Shown here: piece by piece, positions 17,914-26,991 of the stretch
Position numbering within the stretch: position 1 is the stretch's first letter
Layout of the letters: every line of letters begins with the position of its first letter
NCBI RefSeq assembly: GCF_012113595.1
Contig: NZ_CP050831.1
Span: 1,054,001-1,118,000, forward strand
DNA: 64,000 nt
Origin: Bacteroides faecium
GTDB taxonomy: Bacteria; Bacteroidota; Bacteroidia; Bacteroidales; Bacteroidaceae
Direction of reading: 5' to 3'
Translations under genes and position numbers: made by a program
Notes under the pieces: generated by a model
Database searches by the model: none
The model's input: the letters and a program-made list of their open reading frames with translations, nothing else
Told to the model about the DNA's origin: nothing

Positions 17914-17946
17914 ATGAGAGACACTTTGCAGCGAGGTGTCTCTCAT
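17914..17946. terminator. 11-bp stem hairpin between convergent genes
   Basis: ATGAGAGACAC (17914-17924) pairs exactly with GTGTCTCTCAT (17936-17946) around an 11-nt loop. It lies in the 152-bp gap between the HU-like (+) and RhuM-Fic (-) genes and is a likely bidirectional transcription stop. Confidence 0.5.
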
Positions 17947-17983
17947 TATCTACATCTATACCACCAATTAATAAGATCTAAAT

Positions 17984-18961
17984 TCAATTATTCTTATTAA
18001 TCAAATTGATTACTACCTTCACCATCACGTCCTTTTCTTCCGTCCGGCTTTCGGCAATCATCAACGTAAGTGCTACTAGCGTATTGTTGCCGATTAACTT
18101 CGAACCGTCGGATTTATATAATATACCGTTCTTCTCCAGAAACCAAAGAAACAAGAAAGCGGCAATACGCTTGTTACCGTCACTAAACGAGTGATTCTTC
18201 ACGACAAGGTAGAAAAGCATCGCTGCTTTCTCTTCAACGCTCGGATAAAGTTCTTCTCCACCGAATGTCTGATAAATGGTATTGATAGAACTTTTGAATG
18301 ACTGGTCCTTTTCATTTCCAAACAAATCACTGCTTCCGAACTTTTCCTGCAAAAGGTGAATGGCTTCCATAGCTTCTTCATAGGTGGCACGAAATTCCCA
18401 GGTAGGAGTGGTGGAGTCCACTTCCAATTGTTGATAGTCATATTTATCGAGCGTATCCAGACCGTAAGTGTAATCGGTAATCACACGCAATAGTCCATTG
18501 GCCTCATCCAACGTCAATTGTTTATGTTCGATAACGTTAGAAAGAAGGTGCACGGTGTTCTTCAAATCTTCCAGTTGAGCAGCTTTGACCTGCTGATTAA
18601 TGGCGTAACCTTTAATCAGATAATCCTTTAACACTTTGTTCGCCCAGATACGGAATTGAGTGCCACGTTGCGACTTTACACGATAGCCGACGGAGATGAT
18701 TACATCCAGATTGAAATACTCTACTTGGTATATCTTTCCATCAGAAGCAGTTGTTGCATTTTTTGCAACAACTGAACTTCTGTCCAACTCACCTTCTCTA
18801 AACACATTACTTATGTGCCTTGATATCACCGATTTGTCACGGTCAAAAAGTTCTGTTATCTGACTCAATGTCAGCCACACCGTCTCATTCTCCAACTTCA
18901 CATCAATGGTAGTTTTCCCATCCTTTGTCTGATAAATGACAATATTCCCTCTATTGTCCAT
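17984..18961 (-). CDS. RhuM-Fic/Doc fusion protein (virulence RhuM family)
   Basis: 325 aa, cytoplasmic. Residues ~5-125 match the RhuM domain: ENETVWLTLSQITELFDRDKSVISRHI, a DNA-binding-like start, then SVGYRVKSQRGTQFRIWA. Residues ~190-325 are a Fic/Doc domain with H257-S-F-S-D-G-N-K-R265, the catalytic loop that in Fic proteins transfers AMP or another phosphate-linked group to protein hydroxyls; Doc kinases have the same His. No inhibitory antitoxin gene is adjacent. The start is preceded by AAAAGGAGG six nt before the ATG, an unusually good Shine-Dalgarno sequence for this genome, which suggests acquisition from elsewhere. The biological role (stress, phage defence, toxin) is not known. 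Confidence 0.85.
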   Translation of the reverse strand: MDNRGNIVIYQTKDGKTTIDVKLENETVWLTLSQITELFDRDKSVISRHISNVFREGELDRSSVVAKNATTASDGKIYQVEYFNLDVIISVGYRVKSQRGTQFRIWANKVLKDYLIKGYAINQQVKAAQLEDLKNTVHLLSNVIEHKQLTLDEANGLLRVITDYTYGLDTLDKYDYQQLEVDSTTPTWEFRATYEEAMEAIHLLQEKFGSSDLFGNEKDQSFKSSINTIYQTFGGEELYPSVEEKAAMLFYLVVKNHSFSDGNKRIAAFLFLWFLEKNGILYKSDGSKLIGNNTLVALTLMIAESRTEEKDVMVKVVINLINKNN

Positions 18962-18984
18962 GAAATGCCTCCTTTTTTATGCAT

Positions 18985-19023
18985 TGTGTCCGTCCATTAC
19001 CTTCGTAGTAATGGACGGACACA
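18985..19023. promoter_or_regulatory. 16-bp perfect inverted repeat upstream of the RhuM-Fic gene
   Basis: TGTGTCCGTCCATTAC (18985-19000) and its exact complement (19008-19023) surround a 7-nt loop. It lies 24 nt before the start codon of the minus-strand RhuM-Fic gene and 48 nt after the end of the minus-strand GH30 gene. There is no T-run on either side, so an operator or an mRNA hairpin is as likely as a terminator. Confidence 0.6.
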
Positions 19024-19071
19024 CAAATGTACAGCTTTCAAAAAGAAATAAAAAGATAAAGCCGTTTTTAA

Positions 19072-20658
19072 TTATTTGCCTTGAAGCGTTATAATAGAAC
19101 GCGCCGGAATCTGAACAATCTTTCCACTTTTCACTGTCCCTACCGGAAACAAGTCTTCTCCTGCTTTATCTGAAGTACGATAAATCTGCCACTGTGCATT
19201 TCCTACTTTTTCTTCATCAATAGAAAACTCTTTTTCTTCATTGGCATAATTAATAACTACCATCACATACGTTCCGTCTACGTTCTTATAAGCAGAACAC
19301 ATCAATCCTTGCTGGTCGGTATCACCATCGGGAATCAAAGCACCTGTCTTATCGAAAGCCGAGACGGATAGCCGTACAGCTCCCGGACGGATAAAGCGAC
19401 TATAATTTCCCAAAGCCCACATGAGTTTGGAGTCTTCTACCTTGCCATCGAGGAAGTTGTCGCCCGTTGTGTATTCACGAATCAATCCGTCTTTGTAGTC
19501 ACCACCGATGGCACGCCACCATTGCCAACTCTTTGCTCCGGCATATACGATGTCATGATGGATGATACGGGCTACATAGAGCGCAGTCTTCATCGTATGG
19601 TCATAGCCGTTTCCACCACCGATTTCTTCGTCATTACCCATGATGCAAGTCTCCGTTTGCCAGAAGTCAACATCATGTCTGTTTAGTGTGTCACGCAATT
19701 GACAACGGATATTACGCAATTCGCTTAACGGAGTTGTTGTCCAATAGCTATGCCCGAGCATCAGACGGGGAACATTCGGAGTATCTCCCAAATACGTATC
19801 CACACTATCCGGGCAGAAGAAAGCCTGAATCTGATACCCTCGTTGCCAATCCGTTTCGTGAGTGCGGAACATACAACGGTAGTCGGAAGACTCATTGACA
19901 AGAATCTGTGTATCCATATTCCTGTTTACAAACTCCTTACTCAACAGACGGACGGTATGGGCTACTTCCCTGTTTGTTGCCGGGCAGCCTTCCTGTTTCG
20001 GGCCTACCCAGTTCCAATGCCCGTCCGGTTCGTTGAAAGGACAGATATAGTTGAACTTGATACCGTCATGTTTTTCTACTCCCTGCACTACGTCTACCAG
20101 AAAACGGGCGTACTTTTCGTAACAGTCCGGCTTCAAGTTAGCCGTGCCGCCACGACCGGTATTGGTAGCCAGCCCGTTCTGCGTATAATACACAGGGGGA
20201 GAGTTCAGGAAAGCAAGGAATTTATCCACTCCCCGTTCCTTTGCCAGTTTCAGGAAGTTACGCTGTCCCCGTTGCTTGTTCCAGTCATATGTCCCGTCGG
20301 CGTTGAGGAAACATTCGGCACGCATCCAGGGAGAAGCAATCTGACTGGCTTCGCCCTGTTCCGTACTGCCTGCCCCGACGTTGAAACGCCAGAGGGAGAG
20401 ACCGATACCTTTCGGCTGTCCGTTCGCGTCGTTTTCGGTGCTGAACAGCCAGTCGGCAATCTGGTTTTGTTTTTCCTGCGGCCAAAGTCCGATAAACTGC
20501 ATACTCCATGCATCGGAAGCGCTGAAGTATGCCATCGTCTGGCAGGGTTTGTCCGTTTCTATCTGATAACTTATACCGGGGGCAGGCTGGGAACATCCGC
20601 CTGCCATACCTGCGATTGAGAAGAAGCCTAAAGCGGCTAAGAGCGTTTTACCTTTCAT
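19072..20658 (-). CDS. GH30-family glycoside hydrolase, lipoprotein (distal copy)
   Basis: 528 aa with signal peptide and lipobox (MAGGC, Cys22). The clan-A barrel has GIGLSLWRFNVGAGS, FLNSPPVYYTQNG, acid/base E210 in CPFNEPDG, LGHSYWTTTP and nucleophile E336 in WQTETCIM; a C-terminal beta-sandwich ends in PARSIITLQGK. The style (LWRFN-GAGS, NSPP-Y-T-NG, NEP-W-W) is that of the COG5520 group, which includes endo-beta-1,6-galactanases and beta-1,6-glucanases. It lacks the N-terminal DGFG signature seen in its neighbour (reads YFSASDAWSM). Last gene of the minus-strand PUL, 50 nt after the other GH30. The two are only distantly similar to each other, so they probably differ in specificity. Confidence 0.85.
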   Translation of the reverse strand: MKGKTLLAALGFFSIAGMAGGCSQPAPGISYQIETDKPCQTMAYFSASDAWSMQFIGLWPQEKQNQIADWLFSTENDANGQPKGIGLSLWRFNVGAGSTEQGEASQIASPWMRAECFLNADGTYDWNKQRGQRNFLKLAKERGVDKFLAFLNSPPVYYTQNGLATNTGRGGTANLKPDCYEKYARFLVDVVQGVEKHDGIKFNYICPFNEPDGHWNWVGPKQEGCPATNREVAHTVRLLSKEFVNRNMDTQILVNESSDYRCMFRTHETDWQRGYQIQAFFCPDSVDTYLGDTPNVPRLMLGHSYWTTTPLSELRNIRCQLRDTLNRHDVDFWQTETCIMGNDEEIGGGNGYDHTMKTALYVARIIHHDIVYAGAKSWQWWRAIGGDYKDGLIREYTTGDNFLDGKVEDSKLMWALGNYSRFIRPGAVRLSVSAFDKTGALIPDGDTDQQGLMCSAYKNVDGTYVMVVINYANEEKEFSIDEEKVGNAQWQIYRTSDKAGEDLFPVGTVKSGKIVQIPARSIITLQGK

Positions 20659-20708
20659 GATAGTTCAGTTGTAACGTAGCAAATTTAATACCTATTGAAA
20701 ATCGAAAT

Positions 20709-22301
20709 TTATTGAAGTTCGTAAATAAAAGTGGAAACAGATTTAGCAGCAAGATATCCCTGCAACATTGCCGGCAAATATTGCAAATCTGTAGTATTGG
20801 AAGTCACATACTGTTTGGATGAAACGATTTGTTTATCGGTTAAGCCTTCAATCGTGTTCTCGATTTGAATATTTTTATCGCTCATATTGGTATATACCAC
20901 CACTACCTTATCTTTATCCGGTGAAATATAAGCAGAACCAAAGAAGTCTTTTGATGCTCCCGGAATATTTAAATCGATGCGTGTATAACCGGGACGGATA
21001 AATAAACTATAGTTCCCCAAAACCCACAGATTCTTACTTGCTGAATACTCGCCACTTTCCTTAATATCCCCGTAATCTCCTCCTTTCGGAGTCAATCTGA
21101 TCAGGTAGAAGCGGCTCATCTGACTATATTGCTCCTGACTGGCAGCCGTCCAATACGACCACGAACTTACATTGGCTGTTACCAAATCTTGATGAATCAC
21201 CCTCGACATAGCCAACGCATAATCCATGTAATTAGCCGTAGCAAACGGGCAATCTTCATATTCCTCCAGCATACTCCACTCTGTCTGATGCAGTTTCAGT
21301 CCAAATTCTTTTGCCTTCTCGTATGCTTGTGAACGATAAGAGTACATTTGGTCCCAAGTTACTCCCGAATAATAACTGTGCGCACAAAGTTCTTTCTTCA
21401 AATGTGTCAGATTGCCTATATAAGTATTTGTATTGGCAGAATTGAAATAACTGTCAATCGCATTTCCGCGTGAATTGCTAGTGGTATTATAAGTATACTC
21501 CCAATGGGCAGCTTCAGAAAGCAACATCATAGTATTATCCAGCCCCTTTGCCGTAAGACTCTTATCCAACTCCTTTGCCAATTTAGCTATCTCGCTATTC
21601 TGCCATCCGCTGCCTTCCTGGTCTGTACCATTCCAGTTATATTCCGGCTCATTCACAGGACTAATATGAGATATATTATAGCCTTGTCCTTGAAAATGTT
21701 CGGCTGTAGTAGCCAAGAAATCGGCAAAGTCATCATAATAATCATCCTTTAAGTTAGCGTTTGCTCCGGCACCGGAACGTCCCTGGCCATTTTTAGTCAT
21801 AAAAACAGGAGGGGTATTACTGAACAATACAAACTGGTCACATCCGTAATCTTTTGCCTGCCGCATAAAGTACTGTTGCCCACTGGATTTCGACCAGTCA
21901 TAGCTTCCGCTTTCATTCAGGAAACATTCCACCCGGCGCACCGAATTTGTAATCCCGCTGTCGTTCCCCTTTTCATAAGATCCACCACCAAGATTGAAAC
22001 GCCAGATTGACAATCCGATGCCTTGAGGCACTCCTGATATTACCTCCTGAGAAAAGAGCAGTTTCGACATGTCTTCCTTGGCAGAATCATCCCAATACTT
22101 TCCTACGTAATCCATAGTCCAAGCCCCGGAAGCACCAAAGCCGTCAATCTCCTGATAAGTTTTAGAGGCATCAACGGTCGATGTCATCACTTCGTCAACG
22201 TCAAATGAGACCTTATATTCAGGTACGAATGTATATTCATCTTTACATGCCGAGAATGCTGCCAGACATGCAAGTCCTATTAGTAAATTTCTGTATTTCA
22301 T
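20709..22301 (-). CDS. GH30-family glycoside hydrolase, lipoprotein (proximal copy)
   Basis: 530 aa. Lipobox FSAC places the lipidated Cys at residue 19, followed by KDEYTF, a typical surface-export context. Core motifs: QEIDGFGASGAWTMD, GIGLSIWRFNLGGGS, FSNTPPVFMTKNG, acid/base E218 in SPVNEPEYNWNG, AHSYYSGVTWDQ and nucleophile E341 in LHQTEWSML; the C-terminal beta-sandwich ends in AAKSVSTFIYEL. It sits 10 nt after SusD, where PULs usually put the surface endo-enzyme. The substrate is likely a beta-1,6-linked glucan or galactan by family precedent, but this cannot be decided from sequence alone. Confidence 0.87.
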   Translation of the reverse strand: MKYRNLLIGLACLAAFSACKDEYTFVPEYKVSFDVDEVMTSTVDASKTYQEIDGFGASGAWTMDYVGKYWDDSAKEDMSKLLFSQEVISGVPQGIGLSIWRFNLGGGSYEKGNDSGITNSVRRVECFLNESGSYDWSKSSGQQYFMRQAKDYGCDQFVLFSNTPPVFMTKNGQGRSGAGANANLKDDYYDDFADFLATTAEHFQGQGYNISHISPVNEPEYNWNGTDQEGSGWQNSEIAKLAKELDKSLTAKGLDNTMMLLSEAAHWEYTYNTTSNSRGNAIDSYFNSANTNTYIGNLTHLKKELCAHSYYSGVTWDQMYSYRSQAYEKAKEFGLKLHQTEWSMLEEYEDCPFATANYMDYALAMSRVIHQDLVTANVSSWSYWTAASQEQYSQMSRFYLIRLTPKGGDYGDIKESGEYSASKNLWVLGNYSLFIRPGYTRIDLNIPGASKDFFGSAYISPDKDKVVVVYTNMSDKNIQIENTIEGLTDKQIVSSKQYVTSNTTDLQYLPAMLQGYLAAKSVSTFIYELQ

Positions 22302-22311
22302 AATTATTTAA

Positions 22312-23916
22312 TTATTTATATCCGGGGTTCTGTACTATACTGCCATTTGTCTGAGTAATCTCCGTTGTCGGTATCGGGAAAAGAAGATCGCGACTTTCAT
22401 CAAAGTTCCGGCCTTTATCACTACTTTCCTTCTGGTTGTTCCGTTCATACTCATCTTTCATCTCTTTGTTATATTTCACAAATGACCCGTTCGGTCCCAT
22501 AATGTCGCAAATTACCGCCTTGCCACTCTCATTCTTCCAACGGCGGATATCATACAGACGCTGATTCTCAAGAGCCAGTTCCAACCGACGTTCCTGCCGA
22601 ATCGCATCACGAAGTTCTGTTCCACTAGCTGTTACATCAGCCAAGCTGACACGGTTTCTTACTTTATTTAAAGCCCAGCGTGCTTCTTCGTCCTTCGACA
22701 ATGCGTTCTCTACTTCCGCATACATAAGTAGTACATCAGCATACCGCAATATCCGGTAATTCAATGGATTATGAGCAGCATCATAAGATGACGAACGTTC
22801 AGCATGGGGAATATACACCTTCCGAGTGACACGCCCGGATTTATGTTTGGCAGTCGACACCGTATACTTATTGGAAGCCGTCCAATAAGAATCACCGGGG
22901 ACACTAGTTGCCCCATCTCTGATAATCGTCCATTGCAGACGTATTTCATCACCAGCATTCTTGAACGCATTTTCGAGGTCACTTGTCGGAAGCCCCCACG
23001 CCCAACCCGAATCATCACGCGAACCGCAGACAACCGGCATCCTAAGCCCCAAATTATAAGATATGTCACTACTCGTTTGCACTTCAAACAGAGATTCCTC
23101 ACTGTTGTTGTAAGCAATGCTCCACACATTGCCAAAATCTTTCAGCAGTTCATAACCTTGAGAGGGGTAGTTGTTTCTGCCAATGACACGTTGCAACAAG
23201 TCCTCCGCCTCTTCATACTTTTCCTGATAAAGATAAACCTTTGCCAACATCCCCTGTGCTGCTCCCTTAGTAGCACGTCCCAAGTCAGCACTGCCATACT
23301 CACTTTTCAATGGTAATACTTCAATAGCATCTTTCAGGTCATCTTCAATCTTAGCATATACTTCGGGAACAGAAGCTCGCTGAATCCCTTCTATTTCTGC
23401 AGGCATCTTCATTCCCATCACCAATGGCATTCCGCCAAAGTTTTTCACCAAATCAAAGTACTGGAATGCGCGCAAGAATTTAGCTTCGCCAACATAACGG
23501 TCTCTCAACGCTGCATCCGCAAATTCAACAGCCGGTATTCTTTCAATGGCAATATTGCATCGCAGTATCCCTTTGTAACGATATTGCCAGAAGTTCTGGC
23601 AGCATTCTCCTCCAGCAGTAGCAATTCCCGTATAGAAAGCCAAATCCTCATAAGCACTTGCATCCTGCTCTGTATTTCCCATCCACATATCATCGGTGCA
23701 CATATCACCAACCAGATAGAACTTCTGAACCTGCCACCAGTCATCGTAAAAGACTGTCTGATAACATCCTGTAATCTGCTGCTTGCACTCATCTTCGTTA
23801 ACGAAATATCCGTCCAAGTCCTGTTGTCCGAGTACGGGTGTATCCAGGAAATCGGAACATCCGGTGAAGGACAATGTGCATGAAGCTATGGCTAAGCCTA
23901 AAATATATTGTTTCAT
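22312..23916 (-). CDS. SusD/RagB-family surface glycan-binding lipoprotein
   Basis: 534 aa. Lipobox FTGC with Cys20 and then SDFLDTPVLGQ, the standard SusD N-terminus (CSDFLD). TPR-like helices with VGEAKFLRAFQYFDLVKNFGGMPLV and KGAAQGMLAKVYLYQEKYEEAEDLL, and the family's late motifs NYRILRYADVLLMYAE, LNKVRNRVSL, IRQERRLELALENQRLYDIRRW and LFPIPTTEI. It stands 22 nt after the cognate SusC and 10 nt before a GH30 enzyme in a five-gene minus-strand operon. Confidence 0.96.
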   Translation of the reverse strand: MKQYILGLAIASCTLSFTGCSDFLDTPVLGQQDLDGYFVNEDECKQQITGCYQTVFYDDWWQVQKFYLVGDMCTDDMWMGNTEQDASAYEDLAFYTGIATAGGECCQNFWQYRYKGILRCNIAIERIPAVEFADAALRDRYVGEAKFLRAFQYFDLVKNFGGMPLVMGMKMPAEIEGIQRASVPEVYAKIEDDLKDAIEVLPLKSEYGSADLGRATKGAAQGMLAKVYLYQEKYEEAEDLLQRVIGRNNYPSQGYELLKDFGNVWSIAYNNSEESLFEVQTSSDISYNLGLRMPVVCGSRDDSGWAWGLPTSDLENAFKNAGDEIRLQWTIIRDGATSVPGDSYWTASNKYTVSTAKHKSGRVTRKVYIPHAERSSSYDAAHNPLNYRILRYADVLLMYAEVENALSKDEEARWALNKVRNRVSLADVTASGTELRDAIRQERRLELALENQRLYDIRRWKNESGKAVICDIMGPNGSFVKYNKEMKDEYERNNQKESSDKGRNFDESRDLLFPIPTTEITQTNGSIVQNPGYK

Positions 23917-23938
23917 ATTCTTCTCTTCGTTAATATCA

Positions 23939-26900
23939 TTAGAAATTCATGTTAATGCCAAAAAGGTAAGTACGCGGATTGGGATATCCTGCCCAGTCAA
24001 TACCCGATTCTGTCACCTTTCCCTCTGTTCCCAGCGCTGCCGCTTCCGGATCCATTCCGGAATATCCCGTGATAGTAAACGGATTCTGTGCTGAGAAAGA
24101 AAGACGCAGTGAGATTTTCTTTGTCCACTTCTTCGGCAATGTATATCCGATCTGCAATTGTTTGCAACGCAAGTAAGAACCATCTTCCACAAAGAAAGAA
24201 GAAACACGTTTCCAGTTCTGGTTGGCGTCATTGTATGACAAGCGAGGCAAATTATTGCTTGTTCCTTCGCCATGCCAAGAAGCATTGTAAGTACCTTCAT
24301 ATACGTTTTCACCTCCTACGCCGGAATAACGCCCTTTCGTGGTGTTATATACATCATTGCCGATTGTTCCATAGAAATTGGCAGAGAAATCAATATCCTT
24401 CCATGACAAGCGGGCGTTGATGCCCACCATCAAATCCGGAAATGCTTTTCCGATAAAAGTCTTATCATTATCATCCAATTTCCCGTCATGGTTCAAATCC
24501 CTAAAGCGTATATCCCCCGGTTGCGCATCCGGTTGAATTACCGTGCCGTGTTCGTTTGTATGCGCATTAACCTCTGTCTGATTTTGGAAAAGTCCGTCAG
24601 CAACAAATCCATAGAAACGGCTGATCTCACCCCCTTCTTCATTGCGTATGATATAATCTCCGTTGAAACTTCCTGCATTGATCGGAGTAGAACCTAATAA
24701 GGTGACAGCCTTATTTTTAACAGAAGAAAGATTCACACCTATCCCATAATCAAAATCTCCCTTACGGTCTTCCCAATTAACGGAAAGCTCCCAACCGGTT
24801 GCTCTCATCTTACCTACATTTTCCCACATCTGACCGTTCCACATCGGAAATCCCAGAACCAGAATATTATCTTTCTTCAGCAACATATCATGTGATTCTT
24901 TGCGAAACCATTCTGCCGTTACCGATAAACGATTTTTCAGGAAAGACATGTCAATACCTACATTATAGTCTTCTACCGTCTCCCACCTGAGCAGGGTGTT
25001 ACCAATAGAACTCACTGCCGTACCTATCTCCCGATTACCTCCGAATACATAATCGGCAGAGCCGATAGTCGATTCATAAGCGGAGTTATCGATGTTTTGA
25101 TTGCCTACACGTCCCCATCCTGCATGAATTTTCAGATTATCGAAGACATGTTGTTTCTTCATAAACGGTTCTTCGGAAACGCGCCAAGCGGCAGATAGAG
25201 CTGGGAATGTAGCATATTGATTATCTTTCATGAACTTGGAAGAACCATCCACACGAATAGAAGCTGTCAGATAATACCGGTCATTATAGTTGTACATCAC
25301 ACGTCCCAAATAAGAGATCAAGGATGAATAAGCATTGACACCGGCCGTTTGGGGGTTCTGCGTACCTGCAGAAACGTAACGCAAAGTCTCTTCATTGATC
25401 GGGGTACGCTCACGCGATCCTTCCAGCCAATATTCCTGAAAACGTTCCATGGTATAACCAGCCATTACATTGAAATTATGCTTCCGGTTGAAAGATTTTA
25501 TCCAATTTACGGTATTTGTCCAGTTCCAATCCACCCAATTGTCAGTTTTACGATATGCTTTACTATAGTCTGACTTCTCTAGTTTATCAAGATTGAAATC
25601 AGGAGTATATTCATCCGAAAGACGGAAACGGGCATTCACGCCAAATTGTGAGCGGATCACCAATCCTTTCACAGGCTCAATGCTCACATACGGATTGGCC
25701 AACAATCCATACTCATCGCTGTGTTTATCCATGCGGGCCAATTGTGCCACAGGATTCCACACTTCACTATTATTAGAGCGCGCGTAGTTATCGTATTTAT
25801 TTGTAGTCCATTCACTCTCCGGACGCATAACGGGAGTTGTAGGATCCATCGCCATGACGTTGCCCAATATGTTAGGAGTATCCATCCAATTTTCATATTT
25901 CGGCGTAAAGTCTATGCCGGCTTTTACGATACTATTAAAAGTATACTCCATGCTAAAGCGTGCAGTCAGCTTTTGCCATTTCCCCACAGTGTATTGTGAG
26001 TCTTGTCCGAAGTAGCCGATGTTGGCAGAATACAAAAGTTTGTCCGTACCACCGGAAAAGTTAAAGTTATAATTATGAATTAGCGCTGTCTTTTGCATAC
26101 TTTCGTCCCACCAATCGGTGCCTTGAGCATCTGTTATATTTTCTATGCCTTTATATCGAGGCACAGCATTATCATTGACATAACGCGCATTATATACATA
26201 TTCATACTCCGAAGCTTTTGCCATTTTCGGCTTCTTCAATGTCTGAAAACCGGCTGAAGCAGAAAAGCCAAATTGAGTAGTTCCTTTTTTACCTTTTCTT
26301 GTAGTAATAAGGACAACGCCATTTGAACCACGTGTTCCATAAATAGCAGATGCAGAAGCATCTTTCAGAACTTGCATTGATTCAATATCATTTTGGTCGA
26401 GGAAATTAATATTTGTACCTACCGGCATACCATCCACTACATACAACGGGTCGGAGCCATTGACCGTAGATACACCGCGAATGATGACACGAGGAGTAGA
26501 CCCCGGACTACCGCCACCGGTAATCTGCACACCATTAATCTTTCCCTGCAAAGCATTCATTGCGTTGCCACTACTCAGTTTCTTCAACTCATCGCCTTTG
26601 ATAGCAGAGATAGAACTGGTCAAGTCGCTTTTCTTCACGGCTCCGTAACCAATGACTACCACTTCGTCCAAAGCCTGTGTGTCATCTTCCATTATTACAT
26701 TAATCACAGCACGTCCATTGACCTTAAATTCCTGTGTTTTATAGCCAATCATAGAAAATACAATCGTTGCATCTTTAGCAACATTGTTTAGTGTATAGTT
26801 ACCATCCAAGTCGGTAACAGCGCCATTCGTTGTTCCTTTCACTAAGACAGTAAGACCAATCATCGGCTCTTTATCCGCAGCCGAAGTCACTACGCCTTTT

Positions 26901-26971
26901 ACAGTGGTGGTCTGTGCATAGCCACATAAGCTGAGCAACGCAAGACACAATAATAAAATCTGCTTTTTCAT
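23939..26971 (-). CDS. SusC-like TonB-dependent outer-membrane transporter
   Basis: 1010 aa. Signal peptide ends near residue 20 (GYAQ). Residues ~22-107 are the CarboxypepD_reg-like domain (VKGVVTSAADKEPMIGLTVLVKGTTNG). The TonB-box-like region LDEVVVIGYG precedes the plug (KKSDLTSSIS, DPLYVVDGMPVG, VLKDASASAIYGTRGSNGVVLITTRKGKKG). The barrel ends with RTYLFGINMNF, a terminal aromatic as usual. No STN domain is present, which fits control by the hybrid two-component system at 28718 rather than by an anti-sigma factor. Confidence 0.97.
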   Translation of the reverse strand: MKKQILLLCLALLSLCGYAQTTTVKGVVTSAADKEPMIGLTVLVKGTTNGAVTDLDGNYTLNNVAKDATIVFSMIGYKTQEFKVNGRAVINVIMEDDTQALDEVVVIGYGAVKKSDLTSSISAIKGDELKKLSSGNAMNALQGKINGVQITGGGSPGSTPRVIIRGVSTVNGSDPLYVVDGMPVGTNINFLDQNDIESMQVLKDASASAIYGTRGSNGVVLITTRKGKKGTTQFGFSASAGFQTLKKPKMAKASEYEYVYNARYVNDNAVPRYKGIENITDAQGTDWWDESMQKTALIHNYNFNFSGGTDKLLYSANIGYFGQDSQYTVGKWQKLTARFSMEYTFNSIVKAGIDFTPKYENWMDTPNILGNVMAMDPTTPVMRPESEWTTNKYDNYARSNNSEVWNPVAQLARMDKHSDEYGLLANPYVSIEPVKGLVIRSQFGVNARFRLSDEYTPDFNLDKLEKSDYSKAYRKTDNWVDWNWTNTVNWIKSFNRKHNFNVMAGYTMERFQEYWLEGSRERTPINEETLRYVSAGTQNPQTAGVNAYSSLISYLGRVMYNYNDRYYLTASIRVDGSSKFMKDNQYATFPALSAAWRVSEEPFMKKQHVFDNLKIHAGWGRVGNQNIDNSAYESTIGSADYVFGGNREIGTAVSSIGNTLLRWETVEDYNVGIDMSFLKNRLSVTAEWFRKESHDMLLKKDNILVLGFPMWNGQMWENVGKMRATGWELSVNWEDRKGDFDYGIGVNLSSVKNKAVTLLGSTPINAGSFNGDYIIRNEEGGEISRFYGFVADGLFQNQTEVNAHTNEHGTVIQPDAQPGDIRFRDLNHDGKLDDNDKTFIGKAFPDLMVGINARLSWKDIDFSANFYGTIGNDVYNTTKGRYSGVGGENVYEGTYNASWHGEGTSNNLPRLSYNDANQNWKRVSSFFVEDGSYLRCKQLQIGYTLPKKWTKKISLRLSFSAQNPFTITGYSGMDPEAAALGTEGKVTESGIDWAGYPNPRTYLFGINMNF

Positions 26972-26991
26972 ATTAAATTTAATGTTACTTA

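Noticed and set aside
19072..22301. The two GH30 genes as a recent tandem duplication
   Set aside because: The proteins differ along their whole length, including the N-terminal signature, so any duplication would be old.
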